Of a stretch of 64,000 nt of DNA, positions 43,502-50,726 are shown one piece after another. The position numbers and the translations under genes are program-made. This DNA comes from an uncultured Methanobrevibacter sp. (lineage in GTDB: Archaea; Methanobacteriota; Methanobacteria; Methanobacteriales; Methanobacteriaceae). A model generated the notes under the pieces. That model was given only the letters and a program-made list of their open reading frames with translations, was not told the DNA's origin and searched no databases. Position 1 is the first letter of the stretch. Each line of letters opens with the position of its first letter. The stretch is taken from NCBI GenBank assembly GCA_902774685.1, contig CACYJH010000011.1, positions 1-64,000 of the forward strand. Reading direction: 5' to 3'.

Positions 43502-44074
43502 ATAGAAACTAATAATATAAGATATTTTTACAGAAATATTGTAAAGTCCGGTAAGAAATATCGTATAAAATATAATAACAAGGATTATGGCGAATTCAGT
43601 AAACTATCCGATGCACTCTATGAAAGGGATTGCTTATTTTACTGCAAGTTTGATTACGATTTGCTTGTGGAATGTGATTTGCCTAACAGATATGAGGATA
43701 TGGAACTTCCCCCATTTCCAGAAAGCCGTCCAAGGGGACGTATTGAAGGAAATCTGAAATTCAAAAAAGATCTGGAAGGGGAAATCGTATTCAACCATAA
43801 GGAACGTAAGTTCTGTGTAATCAGAGGGGAAGAAAATTACGGCCAATATGACAGTATGGTTGAAGCTTATTTTGTAAAAAAGACACTTATGGAACATGAT
43901 TGGGATAGAGCTTGTCTAATTCAAAACAGGAAAATCAGAGAAGACATTTTCCTTAATCAGAAAGTCAAGCCAACTAAGCCACAACTTCCAAAATACTGTC
44001 CTCAATGCGGGAATAGGATTAAGGAAGAAGATACAATATGCAAAATCTGCGGTATAAAATTACATGGAAAATAA
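43502..44074 (+). CDS. Two-repeat (AP2-like) zinc-ribbon protein, probable ATA start
   Basis: From 43502 the frame codes 190 residues: two copies of a basic beta-beta-beta-helix repeat (about 8-55: SGKKYRIKYNNKDYGEFSKLSDALYERD; about 84-135: EIVFNHKERKFCVIRGEENYGQYDSMVEAYFVKKTL, ending in a Trp) and a C-terminal zinc ribbon (YCPQCGNRIKEEDTICKICG). The repeats recall AP2-like DNA-binding modules of integrases, without the rest of an integrase. The first GTG/TTG/ATG in this frame is a TTG at 43661, inside repeat 1. The perfect ribosome binding site GGAGGTG at 43490-43496 is followed after five bases by ATA at 43502. I therefore place the start at ATA. DNA or RNA binding is inferred. Confidence 0.65.
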   Translation: METNNIRYFYRNIVKSGKKYRIKYNNKDYGEFSKLSDALYERDCLFYCKFDYDLLVECDLPNRYEDMELPPFPESRPRGRIEGNLKFKKDLEGEIVFNHKERKFCVIRGEENYGQYDSMVEAYFVKKTLMEHDWDRACLIQNRKIREDIFLNQKVKPTKPQLPKYCPQCGNRIKEEDTICKICGIKLHGK

Positions 44075-44149
44075 GAATTATTTATAAAATAATTTTAAAA
44101 GTATAAAACTACATGGAAAATAAGAATTATTTATAAAATAATTTTAAAA
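44052..44149. repeat. Tandem 49-base duplication of a gene 3' end and terminator
   Basis: 44052-44100 and 44101-44149 differ at one base only. The unit contains the last codons of the zinc-ribbon protein (from Ile-Lys-Leu-His-Gly-Lys to the stop) and the hairpin AATTATT-TATAA-AATAATT. Only the first copy is used as coding sequence. The near identity indicates a recent event. Confidence 0.85.
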
Positions 44150-44155
44150 AAAAGT

Positions 44156-44836
44156 TTAAAATAAAAATAAAAAAAGAAATAGTTGGAAACTCCCAACTAG
44201 TAAAAAGATTTTGGTCAAGGTTTTATAGCCGAAGGCTATAAAAGCATTATAACCATTTTCAATAGCTTTTAAATTCATTTCATGGAATTTAGGAGCTAAA
44301 TTGTTTTTCATTGCAGTTTCAACGGTTTCCTTTGAAAGTGGGAAATCCTCATTTGCAACACATGCACCTAAAAGCACCATATTCAAGGATAAGATACTTC
44401 CAGCATCCACTGCAAGCCCATTTCCTTCAATTGGGAAAACTGAATCAAAATTGTCCTTAAGATTCCTTACAATGTCATCAATTTCAGGATAGGTCTCTCC
44501 AGTTTGAGTCAATGTTGAAGGCACAATAGGGAAAGTATTGAAGATTAAGGTTGTGTCCTTGTTTGCCTTGTTCAATCCTCTTAAGACTTCAATAGGTTCA
44601 AAAGCAAGAATCAAGTCTGCCTTAGATTCCTCTACAATTGAGGATTTGAAATTTCCTATCTTAAGTTCAGTTGACACGGATCCTCCCCTTTGACTCATAC
44701 CGTGAATCTCACTCATTACAACATCATAACCTTCAAGCATTGCAGCTTCACCAATGATTACAGATGTTTTGATAATTCCTTGACCACCTACACCGGAAAT
44801 GTAAATACTGTAATTGTTTTTATCATTACTCGCCAT
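44156..44836 (-). CDS. iorB: Indolepyruvate ferredoxin oxidoreductase, beta subunit
   Basis: The protein (226 residues from the ATG at 44836) is IorB, the small subunit that with IorA oxidises aryl pyruvates to aryl-acetyl-CoA with ferredoxin, or runs in reverse for aromatic amino-acid synthesis. It shows ISGVGGQGIIKTSVIIGEAA, EIHGMSQRGGSVSTELKIG and the family C-terminal EMNLKAIENGYNAF. About 26 residues follow that are foreign to the family (IAFGYKTLTKIF..., ending in Phe/Leu repeats): they are encoded by two hairpins and a T run at 44180-44243, an element also found behind the CBS gene. AAGGTGAT precedes the ATG, which starts one base after the iorA stop. Confidence 0.92.
   Translation of the reverse strand: MASNDKNNYSIYISGVGGQGIIKTSVIIGEAAMLEGYDVVMSEIHGMSQRGGSVSTELKIGNFKSSIVEESKADLILAFEPIEVLRGLNKANKDTTLIFNTFPIVPSTLTQTGETYPEIDDIVRNLKDNFDSVFPIEGNGLAVDAGSILSLNMVLLGACVANEDFPLSKETVETAMKNNLAPKFHEMNLKAIENGYNAFIAFGYKTLTKIFLLVGSFQLFLFLFLF
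44180..44243 (-). terminator. Two-hairpin 3' element read through by iorB
   Basis: On the minus strand: hairpin 1 TTTTATAGCC-TTC-GGCTATAAAA (10-base arms, 44221-44243), core ACCTTGACCAAAATCTTTTT, hairpin 2 TAGTTGG-GAGTTT-CCAACTA (44180-44199), then a T-rich run. The architecture equals the element at 37454-37511. Here the iorB frame has no stop before the element and runs through it to 44156. Confidence 0.7.
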
Positions 44837-44837
44837 C

Positions 44838-46829
44838 TTAATCACCTTTCTTTACTCCAATAGCTTTGTTCGGACAGACTTGTATACAAACGGTACATGA
44901 TTTACATAATGCTTCATCAACAACTACCTCATCATTCAGATAAGAGATAGCAGGACATGCAAGAGTCTTTACGCAAGTAAGGCATTTTACACAATTGTCC
45001 TTAATGACCATAGGTGCCTTTTTCTTTTGTCCTTTAATCAATGTACATGGGTATCTTGCAATTACAACAGCAACACCATCGTATTCAAGCGCTTCCTTGT
45101 AAATGTCAACAGTCTTTTTGATGTTGTGAGGATTTACAATCTTCAAGAATTTTACTCCAATGGCTTCCACAATATCTTCAATGGAAACAGCAGGAGCTTC
45201 ATCTCCCATTCCATCAACTGGAATACCTGGGTTTGGCTGACCACCAGTCATTGCAGTGATTCTGTTATCTAAAATTGTAAGCACAAACTTGTTCTTGTTG
45301 TGAACTGCATTTACAAGTGGAGATAATCCGCTGTGGAAAAATGTAGAATCTCCAATGAAACTCATTACATGCTGATTGGTTGCTATTGAGAATCCGCAAC
45401 CGTCACCTACAGATGAACCCATTGCAAGCAAATAGTCTGCAGTTTCATAAGGAGGAGAAATTCCTAAGGTATAACATCCAATGTCAGATGCAAAAATCAT
45501 ATCCTCTTTTGCATATCCAAGCTCTTCGTAAGCCTTTACAGCCGCATAATAAGCGGATCTGTGGGAACAGCCTGCACATAATGTTGGAGCTCTTGTTGGA
45601 ATGCTTTCTATAAGTTGGTTCAATCCATCTGTAAATTCCATCTTTTCAACGATTTCTATTAAATCTCCATCAAGGTCTTTGCCGTTTTCTGATTTGTACT
45701 CTTCTAAAAATTCTTTATCTTCAACCAAATCAGAAACAACCTTGTTGATGGATTCCTTTACAATGTCTGGATTGTATTCATGAACCATTGGGAAAGTTCC
45801 ATCAAACTTACCATAGACAGGACAATCCAAATTATTCTCACCAAGAACAGCAAGAACATCCCTTTCAAGTACTGGATCAACTTCCTCTACAATGAATACT
45901 CCTTCCAAGTTCTTACAGAAGTCATAAATCAAGTCCTTTGGAGTTGGGAAAGAAAATGCCATTTTAAGGATATCCATTCCTAAGTTCTCTTGTGAAACAA
46001 CATCATAAGCATAATTAAAAGCCCCTCCAGAGGAAATTATACCAAACTTACCTTGAAGTGAGCCGTTTTCAAATGAATATACTTCATTGACAGGACTTTC
46101 ATTTGCCACTTCTTCCATTTTCTCCATTTTCTCTGCAAGTCTTGAATGCATTGACAATGAATTTGCAGGTACGGGTACGAATTCGCTTGGATTCTTAACG
46201 AAATATCCTTTTAACCAATGGTTATCTGTTTCAGTTGCCTTTGTAGTGGATTTAGGTTTTTCTATTCCACCGCATTCCACAATTCCTCTCATATGAGATA
46301 CACGAGTGCTTGTTCTGAGAATTACTGGAATTCCAAACTGTTCGGATAAGTCAAATCCATAAACCATCATGTCCTTTACTTCCTGAGGATTTGAAGGTTC
46401 TAAAATTGGAATGGAAGAAAGTCTTGAATAGTTTCTTGTATCCTGTTCATTCTGTGAAGAGAAGAGTGAAGGGTCATCCGCTACAAGAATGATCATTCCT
46501 CCCTTAACTCCTGAGTAGGCAGTTGTCATGAATGAGTCAGCAGCTACGTTCAATCCTACATGCTTCATGAAAGTAAATGATCTGAGACCACTTGCAGCTG
46601 CAGTAGCTGCAACCTCCATAGCCACCTTTTCATTTGCAGAAAATTCAAAGTACATTTCTGCATTTTTAGCAACAACTGATAATATGTTACCTATTTCAGA
46701 AGAAGGAGTTCCTGGGTAAGTTGCTGCAACTGATACGCCAGCTTCAATAGCTCCTCTAACAGCAGCTTCATTACCTAAAAGGAAAAGCTTATCTCCTTTT
46801 TCACTAGTTACTAATTGATCATAAGCCAT
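44838..46829 (-). CDS. iorA: Indolepyruvate ferredoxin oxidoreductase, alpha subunit
   Basis: The 663-residue protein is IorA, the thiamine-diphosphate subunit. Residues 1-400 hold the pyrimidine-binding and transketolase-C-like parts (GNEAAVRGAIEAGVSVAATYPGTPSSEI, FMKHVGLNVAADSFM). The TPP-binding core includes CAGCSHRSAYYA, SDIGCYTLG, MGSSVGDGCGFSIA, GDSTFFHSG and LDNRITAMTGGQPNPG. The C-terminus carries two ferredoxin-like [4Fe-4S] motifs (CVKCLTCVKTLACP and CKSCTVCIQVCPNK), the first with an atypical spacing. It is somewhat longer than the family's usual 600-odd residues. GGTGAATTT precedes the ATG, and it is coupled to iorB, one base apart. Confidence 0.95.
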   Translation of the reverse strand: MAYDQLVTSEKGDKLFLLGNEAAVRGAIEAGVSVAATYPGTPSSEIGNILSVVAKNAEMYFEFSANEKVAMEVAATAAASGLRSFTFMKHVGLNVAADSFMTTAYSGVKGGMIILVADDPSLFSSQNEQDTRNYSRLSSIPILEPSNPQEVKDMMVYGFDLSEQFGIPVILRTSTRVSHMRGIVECGGIEKPKSTTKATETDNHWLKGYFVKNPSEFVPVPANSLSMHSRLAEKMEKMEEVANESPVNEVYSFENGSLQGKFGIISSGGAFNYAYDVVSQENLGMDILKMAFSFPTPKDLIYDFCKNLEGVFIVEEVDPVLERDVLAVLGENNLDCPVYGKFDGTFPMVHEYNPDIVKESINKVVSDLVEDKEFLEEYKSENGKDLDGDLIEIVEKMEFTDGLNQLIESIPTRAPTLCAGCSHRSAYYAAVKAYEELGYAKEDMIFASDIGCYTLGISPPYETADYLLAMGSSVGDGCGFSIATNQHVMSFIGDSTFFHSGLSPLVNAVHNKNKFVLTILDNRITAMTGGQPNPGIPVDGMGDEAPAVSIEDIVEAIGVKFLKIVNPHNIKKTVDIYKEALEYDGVAVVIARYPCTLIKGQKKKAPMVIKDNCVKCLTCVKTLACPAISYLNDEVVVDEALCKSCTVCIQVCPNKAIGVKKGD

Positions 46830-47210
46830 ATAAATTCACCACACCTGAGATTAATCTTTTAATCTCTAAAATTTTCATAATAATTGTAAATATAAGATAA
46901 TAATTAAAAATTCACTAAAATTTAAAAAATTTTAAAAAATTCCATAAATTATCATAAATAAATATTAGTCTCTTAACATATTTAATATGTGGCATTTTTA
47001 AGGAAATTTTAAAGGGATTGCTAAGGATTAAATGAAAGAATTGTGAAGATTGAAAAAATACTAAACTATATAATAAAATAAATAAAAATATATAAAGTGA
47101 TTTATTATTAAATTATATAAAGTAAAAAACAAATGAAATTTAAAGAAAAATATTAAAATCAGTACAAAATTAATTATAAAAATATTTGATAGTTTTAAAT
47201 AGGGATTGTT
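46830..47210. other. Divergent promoter region between iorA and tfrB
   Basis: 381 bases of AT-rich DNA carrying the promoters of iorA (minus) and tfrB (plus). A short TATA-like attataaaaatattt lies at about 47173-47187, about 25-35 bases before the tfrB ATG. No gene or strong palindrome is seen. Confidence 0.45.
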
Positions 47211-48722
47211 ATGATAACCGTTTATGTAAAAAGATTCAATAAAGAAACTGATGAGGAACCTCATGTTGAATCTTATGAAATTGAAGAATATCCTGGAATG
47301 AAAGTGCTTGATGCATTGGAAGAAATCAACAGAAAATATGATGCTGACATCAGCTTCAGAAGCTCATGCCTTGCAGGACAATGCGGTTCCTGCGGAGTGA
47401 AAATCAATGGAAACGGTGCACTTGCATGTAAGGCCGAAATTAAGGATAACAGATTAATCGAACCATTGGATTTCCCAGTCATTAAGGATTTGATTGTGGA
47501 TAGAAGTTCAGCTGATGAAAAGATCAAGCAATTGCAGTTAAGCCTTGATTGCGACAGCGAAACTTCCCATGAAAAGCTTAAGCCAGAAGACATCAAGGAC
47601 ACCAAAAAGGTCAGAAGCTGCATCGAATGTTACACCTGTCTTTCCACTTGTCCTGTTGTAAAGCACTTTAAGGAAGACTTCCTCGGACCTTATTACTTAA
47701 GATACATCTCCAAGTTTGACTTCGATCCAAGAGATGAATATGACAGACTTATAGAAGCTCTTGACAGCGGAATGTATGCTTGTACAAGCTGCGGCAAATG
47801 CGGTTCAATCTGTCCAAAAAACATCAACAGTTTTGGAGATGCAATCGAAAAGCTTAGAGCAATGGCTTATGCAAGAGACCTTGGACCACTTGATGCTCAT
47901 AAAGTATTTAAAGACAATGTAGTTGCTAGTGGACGTTCTGTAAGCAAACCTGAAGAGCCATTCATTGAAACCGTTCATAAGAAATGGGATGAAGAAGGCA
48001 AATACTACATCGATGAAGATGAAAACAAGGAAAAGGTTGCATTATTCACCGGATGTATGGTGGATTACAGAGCACAAGATGTTGGATATGCACTTCTTGA
48101 TGTATTGAAGGCAAACAACATTGAAATTGACATTCCAGAAGGACAAGTATGCTGCGGTTCCCCACTCTTAAGAACCGGTCAAGTTGATGTGGTACAAGAC
48201 CTTGTAGACAAGAACAAGGAAGTCTTTAAGGATTATGACAAGGTTATCACTATCTGTGCAGGTTGTGGAGCAACATTAAAAAATGACCATCCGAAATATG
48301 GATCCAACCTTAATGTACAGGACATCAGCGAATTCCTTGTAGATAAGTTAGATGCAAGCAAAATGAAGGAAGTCAATACTAAAGTGACTTGGCATGACCC
48401 ATGCCACTTGTCAAGAGGCCAAGGAATCAAAGACCAACCAAGAAAAATCATTGAAATGATTCCAGGAGTTGAATTTGAAGAGCTCGAGCTTCCTTGCCAA
48501 TGCTGTGGTGCAGGTGGAGGAATCAAATCCGGTAAGCCTGAAATTGCATTGGAACTTGCAAAGGACAAGGCTGAAATGGTGAGAGTTACCGGTGCAGACT
48601 ATGTTACTACAATCTGTCCATTCTGTCAAATAAACATTCAAGACGGTTTGAATGAAATTGGTCTTGAAAATGTTAAAACTTTAAATCTTATTCAATTACT
48701 TAAAATGGCTTATGATGAATAG
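47211..48722 (+). CDS. tfrB: Thiol:fumarate reductase (CoM/CoB) subunit B
   Basis: The 503-residue protein is TfrB, the heterodisulfide-forming subunit of CoM/CoB:fumarate reductase, a cytoplasmic enzyme that reduces fumarate to succinate with coenzymes M and B. The N-terminus is a [2Fe-2S] ferredoxin domain (SSCLAGQCGSCG and LACKAE), then two [4Fe-4S] motifs (CIECYTCLSTCP near 142, CTSCGKCGSICP near 194) and two CCG domains (CCGSPLLRTG and CQCCGAGGG) related to HdrB, with the matching GCMVDYRA and CPFCQIN segments. TfrA is not adjacent. It completes, with fumarate hydratase at 6173, the reductive branch to succinate. Confidence 0.95.
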   Translation: MITVYVKRFNKETDEEPHVESYEIEEYPGMKVLDALEEINRKYDADISFRSSCLAGQCGSCGVKINGNGALACKAEIKDNRLIEPLDFPVIKDLIVDRSSADEKIKQLQLSLDCDSETSHEKLKPEDIKDTKKVRSCIECYTCLSTCPVVKHFKEDFLGPYYLRYISKFDFDPRDEYDRLIEALDSGMYACTSCGKCGSICPKNINSFGDAIEKLRAMAYARDLGPLDAHKVFKDNVVASGRSVSKPEEPFIETVHKKWDEEGKYYIDEDENKEKVALFTGCMVDYRAQDVGYALLDVLKANNIEIDIPEGQVCCGSPLLRTGQVDVVQDLVDKNKEVFKDYDKVITICAGCGATLKNDHPKYGSNLNVQDISEFLVDKLDASKMKEVNTKVTWHDPCHLSRGQGIKDQPRKIIEMIPGVEFEELELPCQCCGAGGGIKSGKPEIALELAKDKAEMVRVTGADYVTTICPFCQINIQDGLNEIGLENVKTLNLIQLLKMAYDE

Positions 48723-48784
48723 GCAATGAAAAATGAAAATTAAGTGGCTATGAAAAATAGCTAAAAGCAATAAAGAAGATTAGC

Positions 48785-49579
48785 ATGAAAAACAAAAACA
48801 AATCAAGCGATAGAGGCAAGGTTAAGGAGATAGTTGAAGATGAAGAGACTATCAGACTTAAGGAAAACATCTACGTTGTTTTTGTAGAATGTGAATCTCC
48901 TGGAAATGTTGGATTTTTAGCAAGAACCATGGGTAACTTCGGACTCCATAAATTGGTTCTGATTAACCCATGCACCCTTAAGGATGAAGCCTATTATCAG
49001 GCTATGCATGCAAGGGAAACCGTTGAAAATGCATTGATTTATGATACAGTTGAAGAATTTGTAAAGGACAATAACATCGATTTCATTGTCGGTTCAACTG
49101 GAGCTCCTGGAGGAAGCTATAACATTTCAAGAATTCCAATAAAACCTGAAGAGCTTGGAAAGTCAATGAACTACAACGATAAGATAGCCATCCTTTTTGG
49201 TAGGGAAGGAAACGGATTGACAAATGCAGAAATCGAAATGTGCGACATAACAGTTAGTATTCCAACCGACCCTAGCTATCCTATTATGAACATTTCACAT
49301 GCTGCTGCAGTTATTCTTTATGAAGTCTTTAAAAACAGAAACAATTATCCTGTTGAAGGATTGGAAGAAAGCACTGCACTTGAAAAGGAATATTTGATAA
49401 GTGATATGGAAAAGCTAATCGATTCATTATCCATTCCGGATCATAAAAAGAAAAACGGATTGAAGGTATTTAAAAATATCATCAATCGTGCTTTCATTAC
49501 AGGGAGAGAGGCACATACATTCAAAGGCATTTTAAGACGTTTGAATATTAAGATAGAAGAAAAAGACAATAATGAATGA
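48785..49579 (+). CDS. trmJ: tRNA 2'-O-methyltransferase TrmJ-like (SPOUT)
   Basis: The 264-residue protein is a SpoU/SPOUT methyltransferase. Motif 1 is VFVECESPGNVGFLARTMGNFG (residues about 31-52), motif 2 IAILFGREGNGLTNAEI (about 138-154) and motif 3 IPTDPSYPIMNISHAAAVILYEV (about 163-185), forming the SAM-binding trefoil knot. Archaeal TrmJ methylates the ribose of C32 in tRNA using SAM. An N-terminal lysine-rich 20 residues and a helical C-terminal part complete the protein. It follows tfrB by 62 bases on the same strand. Confidence 0.9.
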   Translation: MKNKNKSSDRGKVKEIVEDEETIRLKENIYVVFVECESPGNVGFLARTMGNFGLHKLVLINPCTLKDEAYYQAMHARETVENALIYDTVEEFVKDNNIDFIVGSTGAPGGSYNISRIPIKPEELGKSMNYNDKIAILFGREGNGLTNAEIEMCDITVSIPTDPSYPIMNISHAAAVILYEVFKNRNNYPVEGLEESTALEKEYLISDMEKLIDSLSIPDHKKKNGLKVFKNIINRAFITGREAHTFKGILRRLNIKIEEKDNNE

Positions 49580-49691
49580 TTATAAAATAATTTAAGATAA
49601 AACTATTAGTTAAAAAGTTTATCAAAAACTATTTAAGTATAAATAAATTATATCTATATTAGACTTAATAAAAAATTCAAGGGACTAAACT

Positions 49692-50567
49692 ATGGACGAT
49701 AAAGATAGACGAAAAGGATATTATGAAGACGTAACCACTACATTCGTTAAATACGCCTTTCACACAAGATTTTTCCTTTCTAGACTGACAAGAAAATCAA
49801 GGATATTTAAAAAAATCATTGATAAAATCCTTTTCGAAGATGATGAAGTTTATGTCCTTCCAAATAAGAATGCTGTCACTAAGACCATCACTACAAACAT
49901 TGAAATCGATCAAAGCTTTGAGAAATCCGAGTCAGAATTTGTGCCAAGCCAAATCATCAAGGAAGTGATTAAAGAGGCTAATGATATTGTTATCATGCAC
50001 AAATGTCTATGCAGAAGTTCTGCAAATTGCGAGGATTATCCACAAGACTTCGGTTGCATATTCATTGGCCCTGCATCACGTAGAATAGCTTCAAAATACG
50101 GTAGAAGCGCTACTGTTGAAGAGGCTTTAGCCCATGTTGACAAGGCAGATGAATTAGGATTAAGCCACGTTATCGGAAGAAATAAAATCGATAGCGTTTG
50201 GATGAATGTAAGGCCAAAGGAAAAACTCTTGACCATTTGCCATTGCTGCCCTTGCTGCTGCCTATGGAAAGTTCTTCCAGACTTGGATGATGAAATCAGC
50301 AATAAGGTGATGAGGCTTGAAGACGTTGAAGTGCATACAGTTAATGACAATTGTAAAATGTGCAAGAAATGTTTAGGAGATAATGTCTGCTTTGGTGGAG
50401 CAATCAGTCTTGAAGACGGTAAAATAAAGATTGATCAAGATAAATGCGTTGGCTGCGGACACTGTGTTCAAACATGCAAATTTGATGCTATTGAATTGAA
50501 TTACAGTCAAAAATCAGTAGATTCAGTGCTGAACAGAATTGGAGAATTGGTTGATTATAAAAACTAA
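49692..50567 (+). CDS. Cysteine-rich iron-sulfur protein, function unknown
   Basis: The 291-residue protein ends in a ferredoxin-like pair of [4Fe-4S] motifs (CKMCKKCLGDNVCFGG and CVGCGHCVQTCKFDA, about 220-270). Further cysteines precede them: HKCLCRSSANCEDYPQDFGCIFIG (about 98-121) and a striking CHCCPCCC cluster (about 189-196). This arrangement occurs in uncharacterised 4Fe-4S proteins of anaerobes. It probably carries electrons in the cytoplasm. No redox partner is adjacent (TrmJ upstream; a converging surface-protein gene downstream). The ATG is preceded by AAGGGACTAAACT. Confidence 0.85.
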   Translation: MDDKDRRKGYYEDVTTTFVKYAFHTRFFLSRLTRKSRIFKKIIDKILFEDDEVYVLPNKNAVTKTITTNIEIDQSFEKSESEFVPSQIIKEVIKEANDIVIMHKCLCRSSANCEDYPQDFGCIFIGPASRRIASKYGRSATVEEALAHVDKADELGLSHVIGRNKIDSVWMNVRPKEKLLTICHCCPCCCLWKVLPDLDDEISNKVMRLEDVEVHTVNDNCKMCKKCLGDNVCFGGAISLEDGKIKIDQDKCVGCGHCVQTCKFDAIELNYSQKSVDSVLNRIGELVDYKN

Positions 50568-50726
50568 TCATCCAATAGCTTATTTTAAAAAATATTGCTC
50601 TTTTTAAAAAAATAAAAATTGTATAAAAAAATAAAAAAACTAATAAAAACTCTTTTTAAAAAAATAAAAATTATTAAAAAAAATAGAAAAAAGAACTATT
50701 AAAAGTTCTTTAAAAAAATAAAATAA

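Noticed and set aside
47061-47264. A 67-codon minus-strand frame before tfrB
   Set aside because: Almost only Phe, Ile, Tyr and Asn, as expected from random AT-rich DNA; overlaps the tfrB promoter and start.
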